A stretch of 6,167 nucleotides of DNA. Origin: an uncultured Tissierellia bacterium (GTDB taxonomy: Bacteria; Bacillota; Clostridia; Tissierellales; Peptoniphilaceae). The notes beneath the pieces were generated by a model. The model was not told the DNA's origin. It ran no database searches and was given only the letters and a program-made list of their open reading frames with translations. Positions within the stretch are counted from its first letter, which is position 1. Every line of letters starts with the position of its first letter. Below are positions 1 through 6,114 of this stretch, in pieces. A program made the position numbers and the translations under genes. The stretch is from assembly GCA_947278105.1 (NCBI GenBank), contig CAMYOR010000060.1, positions 1 through 6,167 of the forward strand. Direction: 5' to 3'.

Positions 1-9
1 GAGACAGTG

Positions 10-161
10 ACCCTGCCTAAATGACGTTTTCGGCCTTTGGTCAGGAGCGAGGGGGCGGGCTTCCTTTGTAAAATTTCTGAAATTCTCCCCCACTCCACCC
101 CAATTGGCATTTTCGTAGATTTAGGAGGGAATAGGGGTTCCACCCTAAATGGCACTTTTCG
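10..161. repeat. Three degenerate copies of a short interspersed repeat unit
   Basis: Seen directly: three related stretches in the same orientation, at 10-32 (CCTAAATGACGTTTTCG core), 93-115 (CCACCCCAATTGGCATTTTCG core) and 138-161 (CCACCCTAAATGGCACTTTTCG core, one extra base). A fourth copy, closest to the second, sits at 6146-6167 on the right edge. Read on the minus strand the unit is CGAAAA(n)TGCC...GGGGTGG. Clustered, slightly divergent repeats of this kind are found at the ends of IS21-family insertion sequences, so these may be terminal repeats of an element outside the window or a remnant of one. That assignment is inference; no transposase is visible. Confidence 0.55.
45..77. repeat. 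Partial copy of the hairpin-rich intergenic element
   Basis: The stretch contains GAGCGAGGG (45-53) followed at once by GGCGGGCTTCCTT (54-66) and then TGTAAAATTTC (67-77). The same blocks appear in the same order near the right edge: GAGCGAGGG at 5940-5948, GGCGGGCTTCCTT at 5965-5977 and 6027-6039, and GCTTCCTATGTAAAATTTC at 6113-6131. In the right copy the blocks are separated by hairpins and a 51-bp duplication; here those are missing. From position 59 the left copy matches the right one in 18 of 19 bases and then continues into the same downstream repeat unit. It looks like a short or deleted member of the same repeat family. Confidence 0.6.
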
Positions 162-288
162 GGGTTTGAGGTGGAGCAATAAGAAATTTTTTATAAATAT
201 TTAGCAATTCTCTGCCCTTTCATTGCCGATTTGAGGGCTACCGGGTCAAAAATGAAGGAAGGGCTCGTCTAACCCTTCTTATTAGCGT

Positions 289-294
289 TATACT
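289..294 (+). promoter_or_regulatory. Weak candidate -10 box for the AAA+ ATPase gene
   Basis: TATACT matches the -10 consensus at five of six positions. It would give a transcript starting near 300, just upstream of the ribosome binding site. I find no convincing -35 box at 16-18 bp spacing and no extended -10 TG, so transcription could instead begin further upstream in the AT-rich stretch. Confidence 0.25.
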
Positions 295-316
295 GGTAGT
301 GCAAAAGGGAGGCTTT

Positions 317-1207
317 ATGAAAAATTCAGAGGAAAAAAATTTAGATAGTCAAATTGAACGATTTCACCAGCCGGTGGACCCCATGGCCATTGACCGGATT
401 CCGGTCCACTGTACCCCTTATCTTGGGGAACGGACCCTGGAAGAGGCCCGGGCGGTCATCCTATCGGGGGGAAATTTGCTGCTGATTGGGGAAAAGTCTA
501 CGGGGAAGAATATATTGGCCGAGTACCTGGCGGGCCTCTTCTGCCGCCCCCTTTATACTGTTTCCTTTCATGTCGCAACGGATGCAGAATCTTTGATTGG
601 AACGGACACCTTAAAAGGCGGAGAGGTTACCTATCGGCCGGGCCCGATCACCCAGGCGGCCACCTACGGGGGCTTCTGCGTTTTGGATGAAATTAATATG
701 GCAAAAAATGAGGCGGTTTCTGTTCTTCATGCTACCCTCGATCACCGGCGGCTGATTGACATCCCTGGCTACAAGCCGGTTCGCCTCCATCCTTTTACCC
801 GCTTTATTGCGACCATGAACCAGGGCTATGCCGGAACCCGGGCGGTGAACCGGGCGCTTCTGTCTCGTTTTAATGTGATCCGGATGCCCCTGATCTCCGA
901 GGAGGGGCTGACCAAGCTCTTAAAGCTGCATTTTCCTAACCTTAGGGAGGAATATGTTCATCAATTCACACTCTTTTTCTTCGAAATTGTCCTAAAGCAT
1001 CAGGCGGGAGAAATTTCTGACCGGCCGGTGGACCTTCGGGGACTGATCGATGCCATTAGCCTTGTTCACTGGGGCCTTCCCCTGGGCCGGGCGATCGACC
1101 TAGGGATTACCAACAAGAGCGATGATGAGTTTGAAAGGACCCTGGTCCGGGACCTAGTGGATGAAAGATTTTTGGCTGAGGATGGAAAAGATCAGCTTTT
1201 CCAATAG
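317..1207 (+). CDS. MoxR/NorQ-like AAA+ ATPase, partner of the VWA protein
   Basis: A 296-residue AAA+ ATPase of the MoxR group (AAA_5/NorQ-CbbQ type), expected to act in the cytoplasm as a ring-shaped chaperone that remodels a client protein together with a VWA partner. Visible motifs: Walker A G58-EKSTGK-N65, Walker B CVLDE ending at D124-E125, sensor 1 N168 in ATMN, arginine finger region RALLSRF with R179/R184, and a sensor 2-like R241 in VDLRGL. Walker A ends in Asn where Ser or Thr normally helps hold Mg2+. I chose ATG 317 because AAAGGGAGG at 304-312 lies 4 nt before it; the in-frame GTG at 299 would put that site inside the gene. A VWA-domain gene follows 130 bp downstream on the same strand, the usual order for MoxR/VWA pairs. 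The client is unknown. I am confident in the family, not in a specific role. Confidence 0.9.
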   Translation: MKNSEEKNLDSQIERFHQPVDPMAIDRIPVHCTPYLGERTLEEARAVILSGGNLLLIGEKSTGKNILAEYLAGLFCRPLYTVSFHVATDAESLIGTDTLKGGEVTYRPGPITQAATYGGFCVLDEINMAKNEAVSVLHATLDHRRLIDIPGYKPVRLHPFTRFIATMNQGYAGTRAVNRALLSRFNVIRMPLISEEGLTKLLKLHFPNLREEYVHQFTLFFFEIVLKHQAGEISDRPVDLRGLIDAISLVHWGLPLGRAIDLGITNKSDDEFERTLVRDLVDERFLAEDGKDQLFQ

Positions 1208-1238
1208 GGGGCTTTGATTTTTCTTCGGAGAGGGGTTT

Positions 1239-1266
1239 TTGTGACCCGCCCCCGGTTTTGTATTAT
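1239..1266 (+). promoter_or_regulatory. Candidate internal promoter for the VWA gene
   Basis: TTGTGA (1239-1244, four of six to the -35 consensus) and TATTAT (1261-1266, five of six to the -10) are 16 bp apart. They lie inside the unusually long 130-bp gap between the ATPase and VWA genes. If active, it would start transcription near 1273 and give the VWA gene a leader of about 65 nt, independent of the upstream ATPase gene. The match is modest. Confidence 0.3.
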
Positions 1267-1330
1267 CCGTGGCAGACTTTTGCCGAATGCGGTAGTCACT
1301 TTATCCATGGCGAATTTCTGCCGAATAAGG
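1263..1330 (+). repeat. Imperfect direct repeat before the VWA start
   Basis: Two copies of a roughly 30-base sequence, at 1263-1292 (TTATCCGTGGC...GCCGAATGCGG) and 1301-1330 (TTATCCATGGC...GCCGAATAAGG), agree at 23 of 30 positions with a 38-bp period. The second copy runs into the AAGGAG ribosome binding site (1327-1332) of the VWA gene. It could be a small tandem duplication or a pair of binding sites in the leader. Function unknown. Confidence 0.4.
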
Positions 1331-1337
1331 AGCTTTT

Positions 1338-2993
1338 ATGGGATCGGATTCCTGGAAAAGACGCATTGACAATATGATTTGGGCAGGGGCAAAGGCCTAT
1401 CGCTTTAAGCCCCTTTTTCACATGAAGGACCTGTCCGGGGAGATGGATCCTTATATGAATCTGATCGAGGGCCTGGCGGCAAAATACTATTCGGACGAGG
1501 CCCTGGAAGGGCTTTTTGGCCTGTGGAAGGGACAGATCCGCCAGTACCGGTTTGATCAGCTGACCTGGCTGGCCCTGGAAAATATCCTTTATCAGAGGGA
1601 GGCCCCGATTCGGCCGGCCCTTGCCCGCCTTCGCAAGGACTATGCGAAAATGCTCCTCCAGCCCCAGGATGAAATGCGGCGGCGGATTTTTTATCTCAAG
1701 GATCCCCTCTCGACCCGGCTTCTCGTTGCCCGGGCCCATGAGATCCTGGAGGAGCCCTATTCGCTCAGCCCCCGGGAATTGAAAGTATATGAAAAAATCC
1801 GCCTTCCGGCGAAAACGGGGATCGAAGATCTTAAAGAGACCCTGCTTTCTCTATATGAAGGTCAGGGTTTTAAAGCCGGCCGGACCTGGACTCCCCCTTC
1901 CTTTTTTGACCGTCTGGCTTCTCTGACCCCCCGGCAGCTGGAATATTCCAACCGGCCGGATTCTTTCAACCGGGGAGAAGAGGAAAAAACGACCTCTTCG
2001 CCCATTGTCCGCTTTCTTTTATCCCGAAAGAGGGCCCGGGAAAATGAGCTGACCCGGCTTTTTGGCCCCTCTCTTCTTTCGGAAAAGGACCGGCTTCACT
2101 GGGAAGAGAAGGTCTGTCAGGGGCCCCATAAGGGCCTCCACCTCTGGCTGAGCAAGGGGGCGGAGGAAAATAACCTTTCTGGAGAATTTCGCCTGGAACG
2201 GCAGCGAAACCGCGAGGCTTTCAAGGACCACCAGCTCCTCTACAACCGGGCCATCGATACCCTCTCTGCCCAGATTGCCTCGGTTCTTCAGGCCCAGACT
2301 GGAACAGAGCATTCGATCGGCCGGCACGGAAGGCTTTTGGGAAAGAGGGCCTGGCGGGTCCAGCTGAGTTCGGCCCGAATTTTTGAACGGTCCATCACCC
2401 AGCCCGTGGCTGGATTTTCTGTGGATCTGTTTTTGGATGGGTCCGCCTCCCGGGGGCCGGACCAGGAGGAGATTGCCGCTCAGGCGATCATCGTCTCCCG
2501 GGCCATGGACAAGGTGGGCATTCCCAACCGGGTCCTCTCCTTTTGTACCTTCCAGGACACGACGGCCTTTACTCTCTTAAAAAATTTTGATGAAAAAAGC
2601 TCGGAGGCTCTTTTTTCCTATGTCGCCCGGGGATGGAACCGGGATGGACTGGCCTACCGGGCCCTGGTGGATCTGGTCCGAAAAAGGCCTTCGGACCGTC
2701 ATCTGCTTTTGATCTTTACGGATGTGACCCCCCGGGACCTACGGCCCATGTCGGGTCTTCCCCATTATGAATATGTTGGAAAAAGGGCGGAAGAGGATGC
2801 GCTGGGTGCCATGAAGGCCCTGCGCCGGGAAAAGATCGCCATTGCGGGCCTTGTCTCCGGGATTCTTTCGGATTCGGACCAGGCCCGGGTTTTCTTCGGC
2901 TCTCATTTTGCCAAAATTCTCCGGCCGGAGGAGCTGGCGGCTGGGGCCGGCCGGCTTCTGCAAAACGAGATTGAGCATCTGGCCTACGAGTAG
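1338..2993 (+). CDS. VWA-domain protein of the NorD/CobT type, AAA+ partner
   Basis: A 551-residue soluble protein with no signal peptide or membrane segment. The C-terminal part (about 360-545) is a von Willebrand factor A domain with an apparently complete metal-ion-dependent adhesion site: D367-G-S369-A-S371, D436 in NRDG, and D462 in FTDVTPRD. Just before it, GRLLGKRAWR and ARIFERS (346-352) resemble the linker that precedes the VWA domain in CobT and NorD proteins. The first ~330 residues are charged, probably helical, and I recognise no domain in them. AAGGAG at 1327-1332 lies 5 nt before ATG 1338. In characterised pairs such a protein couples the MoxR-type ATPase to the client enzyme, using the metal site for binding. 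Clostridial relatives are often annotated as nitric oxide reductase activation protein or CobT-like; no such enzyme is nearby, so those names should not be transferred. A long hairpin terminator follows 45 bp after the stop. Confidence 0.85.
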   Translation: MGSDSWKRRIDNMIWAGAKAYRFKPLFHMKDLSGEMDPYMNLIEGLAAKYYSDEALEGLFGLWKGQIRQYRFDQLTWLALENILYQREAPIRPALARLRKDYAKMLLQPQDEMRRRIFYLKDPLSTRLLVARAHEILEEPYSLSPRELKVYEKIRLPAKTGIEDLKETLLSLYEGQGFKAGRTWTPPSFFDRLASLTPRQLEYSNRPDSFNRGEEEKTTSSPIVRFLLSRKRARENELTRLFGPSLLSEKDRLHWEEKVCQGPHKGLHLWLSKGAEENNLSGEFRLERQRNREAFKDHQLLYNRAIDTLSAQIASVLQAQTGTEHSIGRHGRLLGKRAWRVQLSSARIFERSITQPVAGFSVDLFLDGSASRGPDQEEIAAQAIIVSRAMDKVGIPNRVLSFCTFQDTTAFTLLKNFDEKSSEALFSYVARGWNRDGLAYRALVDLVRKRPSDRHLLLIFTDVTPRDLRPMSGLPHYEYVGKRAEEDALGAMKALRREKIAIAGLVSGILSDSDQARVFFGSHFAKILRPEELAAGAGRLLQNEIEHLAYE

Positions 2994-3002
2994 GAAAAAA
3001 CG

Positions 3003-3088
3003 GGCCGGCGAAGGCGGTGGGAGGCCAGCGCCCGAACGTAAGCCCATTCCAGGGGCTGGCCCCTGGAATGGGCTTATTTTGGCCGGCC
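3003..3088. other. Outer GGCCGGC/GCCGGCC pairing around the terminator
   Basis: GGCCGGC at 3003-3009 is complementary to GCCGGCC at 3082-3088 and encloses the terminator hairpin. It could form a closing stem in a run-through transcript. The right arm reaches the last base of the gpsA stop codon. With only seven GC pairs across about 70 bases it may be coincidental in this GC-rich stretch. Confidence 0.25.
3039..3080 (+). terminator. Long perfect hairpin terminator after the VWA gene
   Basis: The arms TAAGCCCATTCCAGGGG (3039-3055) and its exact complement (3060-3076) form a 17-bp stem without mismatch, closed by the tetraloop CTGG and followed by TTTT (3077-3080). The T-run is on the plus side only, so it should end transcripts from the ATPase/VWA pair. 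On the minus strand no T-tract follows, although such a stable hairpin in the convergent gap may also protect or slow gpsA transcripts. The stem is longer than most intrinsic terminators and its T-run is short. Confidence 0.8.
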
Positions 3089-4125
3089 TAAAGGCTTTTG
3101 GACGAATGAATTTCAGATTTGGGGTCCCGGTTCATCAGGGAAAGGACGGCCTCAGCGACCGGAACGGCCCGGTGAACGACCGCCTCAACCCCTTCGACAA
3201 TGGGCATTTGAACCCCGTATTTTTCCTTGAGCGCCAGGGCGGCTGGAAGGGCATTTAGGCCTTCTACGACCTGGCCGACTTCTTTGAGGGCTTCTTCCAG
3301 GGTTTTGCCCTGGCCTAAGTAATAGCCGCACCGGTAGTTGCGGGAATGGAGGGAGGTAGCGGTTACGATCAGATCTCCAATTCCGGCGAGGCCGGCGAAG
3401 GTCTCTGGCTGGCCGCCCATGGCCTGGCCCAGGCGGGTCATCTCGGCGGCCCCCCGGGTGATGAGGGCGGCCCGGGCATTGTCCCCGAAGCCGGACCCGT
3501 CCGACATCCCGGAGGCCAGGGCGATAATATTTTTGAGGGCTCCGCACAGCTCAACGCCTATAATATCGGGATTGGTATAGACCCGCATCCGCTCGTTCAT
3601 GAAGATCTTTTGAATGATCTTCGCCTTCTCCAGGTCTGGGGAGGCGGCGACCAGGCAGGAGGGAAGGCCGATGGAGACTTCTTCGGCGTGGGTGGGGCCG
3701 GAAACGGCGATATAGGAGTAGGGGCCCCTTCTTTTGTCTTCCCCTTCGAGCTCTTCCTGGATGACCTGGGTTAAAATCTCATTGGTTCCTTTTTCAATTC
3801 CCTTGGCTACGCACACGATAAGGGGGGCCGGGTCCATGGCCATAAGGATTGGAGAAAGCTTTCGGGCGGTTTCCCGGATGTAGATGGAGGGGACCGCAAA
3901 GATGAGGAGGTCCTTTTTTTCTGCCGCTTTTTTTAGGTCTGGCTGGGTCTTTACGGAATCGGGCAGGATGGCTCCAGGAAGGTTTTTGTGTCTTTTGGTT
4001 CGGTCCATCTCCTCCAGCTCTTCCGGGATGGCCGACCAGAGGGTCAGGTCGTGGCCCTCCTTTGCCAGCATGATGGTTAGGGCGCTTCCCCAGGTGCCTG
4101 CGCCTAGGACTGAAATTTTTGCCAT
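3088..4125 (-). CDS. gpsA: NAD(P)+-dependent glycerol-3-phosphate dehydrogenase
   Basis: A 345-residue cytoplasmic enzyme that interconverts dihydroxyacetone phosphate and sn-glycerol 3-phosphate with NAD(P)H, supplying the backbone for phospholipids. The N-terminal Rossmann fold shows GAGTWG at 8-13; SGPTHAEE lies at 142-149. The C-terminal helical substrate domain has the catalytic lysine K198 in CGALKN, GFGDNARA (212-219), GLAGIGDL with D251, and SRN (261-263). Length is normal for the family, with a slightly extended hydrophilic tail. The ATG is preceded on the minus strand by AAAGGGGG (plus coordinates 4130-4137) at 4-nt spacing. The gene stands alone: convergent with the VWA gene and divergent from the symporter gene across a 131-bp gap, without the plsY or der neighbours often seen in Bacillota. 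I find no strong promoter or T-tract terminator of its own. Confidence 0.95.
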   Translation of the reverse strand: MAKISVLGAGTWGSALTIMLAKEGHDLTLWSAIPEELEEMDRTKRHKNLPGAILPDSVKTQPDLKKAAEKKDLLIFAVPSIYIRETARKLSPILMAMDPAPLIVCVAKGIEKGTNEILTQVIQEELEGEDKRRGPYSYIAVSGPTHAEEVSIGLPSCLVAASPDLEKAKIIQKIFMNERMRVYTNPDIIGVELCGALKNIIALASGMSDGSGFGDNARAALITRGAAEMTRLGQAMGGQPETFAGLAGIGDLIVTATSLHSRNYRCGYYLGQGKTLEEALKEVGQVVEGLNALPAALALKEKYGVQMPIVEGVEAVVHRAVPVAEAVLSLMNRDPKSEIHSSKSL

Positions 4126-4256
4126 ATTTCCCCCTTTCGTGAAAAAATCATGGTCTTTTTTTATTCTTCTCTGATTTCTATCTTTCTATAATATGATATA
4201 ATGCGAAAAAATATTGGGAAGTCTTTTTTAATAAGGAAAAAATAAGGAGAATTCAA
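4126..4256. promoter_or_regulatory. Divergent AT-rich promoter region, gpsA/putP
   Basis: The gap separates two genes read away from each other and must hold both start regions. It is much richer in A and T than the coding DNA around it. The plus-strand promoter is clear (listed separately). On the minus strand only weak matches appear: CATTAT (plus 4203-4198) 16 bp from AAGACT (plus 4225-4220). If that one is real it overlaps the plus-strand -10 box, and the two polymerases would compete. I see no convincing operator palindrome. Confidence 0.5.
4194..4202 (+). promoter_or_regulatory. Consensus extended -10 promoter for the symporter gene
   Basis: TGATATAAT is an exact extended -10 element (TG, one base, TATAAT). 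It predicts a start near 4209 and a leader of about 48 nt. No good -35 hexamer lies 17 bp upstream, as is common for extended -10 promoters. A second TATAAT at 4187-4192, out of phase by 10 bp, also lacks a good -35. The ribosome binding site AAGGAG (4244-4249) is 7 nt before the start codon. Confidence 0.6.
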
Positions 4257-5789
4257 ATGGATAAGGGCCTACTTTCAACAACCGTTGCCATTATCATCTA
4301 TCTTTTGCTCATGCTGGTGATTGGCTTTTATTTTTCCCGTACGAATAAGGATATCGGCGATTATTACCTGGGAGGCAGAAAACTGGGCCCCTTTGCCGTT
4401 GCCATGAGTGCGGAGGCTTCAGATATGTCGAGCTGGCTTTTAATGGGCCTGCCGGGCCTGGCCTATACTTTCGGCCTGGCGGAGGCGACCTATACGGCTT
4501 TGGGCCTGGCCATTGGGACCTATCTGAACTGGCTGATCGTCTCAAAAAGGATTCGAGTCTATACCCAGCACCTGGATGTCATCACCCTCCCCCAGTTTTT
4601 CTCCCGCCGTTACCATGACGAGAAAAATCTCCTGGATGCGCTGGCGGCGGTGATCATTATCCTCTTTTTTATTCCTTATACGGCTTCGGGCTTTGCCGCC
4701 TGCGGGAAGCTTTTTCAGTCGATGTTCGGCTTAAATTACGAGTTTTCCATGGGGCTTTCGGCGGTTGTCATTATGCTTTATACGACGACGGGGGGCTTTA
4801 TGGCGGCGACAATGACGGATGTGATCCAGGGGATTGTCATGTCGGTTGCTCTGATTATCGTGATGATTTTTGGAGTCCATTCGGCCGGCGGGTCGGGGGC
4901 GGTCAGGGCCAGCGCCCAGTCTTTGCCGGGCTACCTGAGCTTTACTGAGATTTTTAACCGGGAGGCGGGCACGGCTCAGCCTTACGGCATTCTTTCGATT
5001 GCTTCTATGCTGGCCTGGGGCCTGGGATACTTTGGGATGCCCCATGTGCTTCTTCGGTTTATGGCTATTGAGGACAAGGAGAGGCTGAAGCTTTCCCGGC
5101 GGGTTGCGACAATCTGGGTGGTGGTCTCCCTTGCGGTGGCCGTTCTAATCGGAATCGTTGCCAATGCCTTAAGTCAGGTCGGGGTCCTTCCGGTTCTTTC
5201 CGGGGCGGATGCGGAAACTTCGATTATCCGCATCTCGGCCATTATGGGCGGAAAAGGGGTGGCAGCGGCTTTTCTGGGCGGCATTATCCTGGCGGGGATT
5301 TTGGCCGCGACCATGTCTACTTCGGATTCCCAGCTTTTGGCGGCTTCTTCCTCAGCTTCGCAGAATATTATGAGTGAGTTTTTGGGCTATAAGATGTCAG
5401 ATCGGCAGTCGATGATCGTCGCCAAGGCGGTGACCCTGATTATTGCGGTGGTTGCAGTCTTTTTGGCGGCGGATCCGGCTTCTTCGGTTTTTGAAATCGT
5501 CTCTTTCGCCTGGGCGGGCTTCGGGGCGACTTTTGGGCCGGTGGTCCTCCTGGCGCTTTTCTGGAAAAATTCCAATAAGTATGGGGCATTCGCAGGCATG
5601 GCCGCCGGGGCGGTTATGATCATGGTTTGGAAGTACAAGATCAGCCCCATGGGCGGGGTCTGGGCAATTTACGAGCTTCTTCCCGCCTTCCTCTTTGCGC
5701 TTCTGGTGAACGTGCTGGTGAGCCTTCTTTCGGGCGGGGCCAGCGAAGAAATCAAGAAGGAGTTTGAGGACTATAAGGCGGCCCTGTAA
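4257..5789 (+). CDS. putP: PutP-type Na+/proline symporter
   Basis: A 510-residue polytopic membrane protein of the sodium:solute symporter family, close to the ~502-residue length of E. coli PutP. It should import L-proline driven by Na+. The N-terminal half follows PutP closely: first membrane segment about 6-26, DYYLGGRKLGPF (35-46, R41 in the place of PutP R40), then SAEASDMSSWLLMGLPG (51-67), where D56 corresponds to Na+-binding D55 and W60 to W59. LAATMSTSDSQLL (349-361) places S354-T355 at the PutP Na+ site residues S340-T341. About 13 hydrophobic helices can be counted, the last near 470-492, followed by a charged tail (EEIKKEFEDYK). It is a single-gene unit with its own promoter and terminator; no proline dehydrogenase or reductase gene lies beside it, so whether proline serves as fuel or osmolyte is open. 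Proline is the most likely substrate; another small solute is possible. Confidence 0.9.
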   Translation: MDKGLLSTTVAIIIYLLLMLVIGFYFSRTNKDIGDYYLGGRKLGPFAVAMSAEASDMSSWLLMGLPGLAYTFGLAEATYTALGLAIGTYLNWLIVSKRIRVYTQHLDVITLPQFFSRRYHDEKNLLDALAAVIIILFFIPYTASGFAACGKLFQSMFGLNYEFSMGLSAVVIMLYTTTGGFMAATMTDVIQGIVMSVALIIVMIFGVHSAGGSGAVRASAQSLPGYLSFTEIFNREAGTAQPYGILSIASMLAWGLGYFGMPHVLLRFMAIEDKERLKLSRRVATIWVVVSLAVAVLIGIVANALSQVGVLPVLSGADAETSIIRISAIMGGKGVAAAFLGGIILAGILAATMSTSDSQLLAASSSASQNIMSEFLGYKMSDRQSMIVAKAVTLIIAVVAVFLAADPASSVFEIVSFAWAGFGATFGPVVLLALFWKNSNKYGAFAGMAAGAVMIMVWKYKISPMGGVWAIYELLPAFLFALLVNVLVSLLSGGASEEIKKEFEDYKAAL

Positions 5790-5846
5790 GGGGAGGGCCT
5801 ACTGATCAAGAATCTGCTTGGTATTTGAGCGGCGAACCCGGAACAA

Positions 5847-5882
5847 ATGAAAGTTTTGACCCCTGCTTATTTTTATGAGTGA
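5847..5882 (+). CDS. Possible 11-codon mini-ORF before the terminator
   Basis: ATG 5847 opens an 11-residue frame reading MKVLTPAYFYE and stopping with TGA at the base of the terminator hairpin. The only ribosome binding site is a poor GGA 4 nt upstream. It lies 57 bp after the putP stop. The close fit against the hairpin resembles a leader-peptide arrangement, but no gene follows within the window. It may simply be chance or part of the 3' untranslated region. Confidence 0.15.
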   Translation: MKVLTPAYFYE

Positions 5883-5908
5883 AGCCTGCGCCTCTGGCGC
5901 AGGTTTTT
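5882..5908 (+). terminator. Intrinsic terminator after putP
   Basis: CCTGCGCC (5885-5892) and GGCGCAGG (5896-5903) form a perfect 8-bp stem with the 3-base loop TCT, followed by TTTTT (5904-5908). The AAG before the stem can pair with the first T residues. It lies about 95 bp after the putP stop codon and should end that transcript. Confidence 0.85.
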
Positions 5909-5963
5909 ATGCGCATAGGAAGTTTCTGGCGAGGCGATCGAGCGAGGGAAAATGCGGCGCCAA

Positions 5964-6076
5964 AGGCGGGCTTCCTTCTGAAACTAAGCTTTGCCGGAGG
6001 CAAAGCGGTTTTAGCCGCCCGCCGGAGGCGGGCTTCCTTCTGAAACTAAGCTTTGCCGGAGGCAAAGCGGTTTTAG
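5964..6076. repeat. Exact 51-bp tandem duplication, 62-bp period
   Basis: Positions 5964-6014 and 6026-6076 are identical over 51 bases, separated by 11 bases. Each copy begins AGGCGGGCTTCCTTCTGAAA and ends GGTTTTAG. Each contains a hairpin GCTTTGCC-GGA-GGCAAAGC (5988-6006 and 6050-6068), with CTAA before and TTAG after it able to extend the pairing. At the junction GCCCGCC-GGA-GGCGGGC (6017-6033) makes a further perfect hairpin with the same GGA loop. Complete identity suggests recent duplication or active maintenance. There is no T-tract, so these are not terminators. Confidence 0.85.
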
Positions 6077-6078
6077 TC

Positions 6079-6114
6079 GCTTCCGCCGGCCCCGAGGGCG
6101 GGGCCGGCGGGAGC
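6079..6114. repeat. GC-rich palindrome with a 15-bp stem
   Basis: CCGCCGGCCCC (6083-6093) and GGGGCCGGCGG (6100-6110) pair perfectly around the loop GAGGGC. GCTT before and GAGC after extend the stem to 15 bp with one G-T pair. No T-run follows on either strand, so it is not a standard terminator. It sits directly after the second tandem copy and ends where the CTTCCTATG boundary sequence begins. Confidence 0.75.

Larger units (their letters stand above)
1..298. other. Intergenic region with interspersed repeats, no gene
   Basis: I see no credible reading frame here. The first ~165 bases are occupied by three degenerate copies of a short repeat and by a fragment of the hairpin-rich element that recurs at the right edge of the window (both listed separately). 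Bases 166-250 are AT-rich and featureless, with a run of T and A around 187-200. A small imperfect hairpin (arms 256-263 and 273-280, AGGAAGGG against CCCTTCTT with one G-T pair, 9-base loop) has no T-tract after it, so I do not call it a terminator. A weak promoter candidate for the next gene lies at its end. Confidence 0.6.

Noticed and set aside
256..280. Hairpin AGGAAGGG/CCCTTCTT as a terminator of an upstream gene
   Set aside because: It has a 9-base loop, a G-T pair and no T-tract after the stem, and no gene is visible upstream within the window.
299..316. GTG 299 as the start of the ATPase gene
   Set aside because: The six extra codons would include the strong AAAGGGAGG sequence, which is ideally placed for ATG 317. 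No comparable site precedes the GTG.
1296..1739. 147-codon minus-strand frame opposite the start of the VWA gene
   Set aside because: It is antisense to a gene with a clear ribosome binding site and domain, and has no recognisable product.
2842..3258. 138-codon plus-strand frame spanning the end of the VWA gene and the start of the gpsA region
   Set aside because: It overlaps two well-supported genes in other frames and crosses the terminator hairpin; its product is arginine/proline/glycine-rich, typical of out-of-frame GC-rich DNA.
3346..3774. 142-codon plus-strand frame antisense to gpsA
   Set aside because: It lies fully opposite the conserved core of gpsA and its glycine-rich translation mirrors the GC-rich codons of that gene. 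No ribosome binding site or domain supports it.
5964..6076. Tandem duplication as a CRISPR array
   Set aside because: There are only two copies, of 51 bp, separated by an 11-bp spacer, with no cas genes nearby; repeats and spacers do not have CRISPR proportions.
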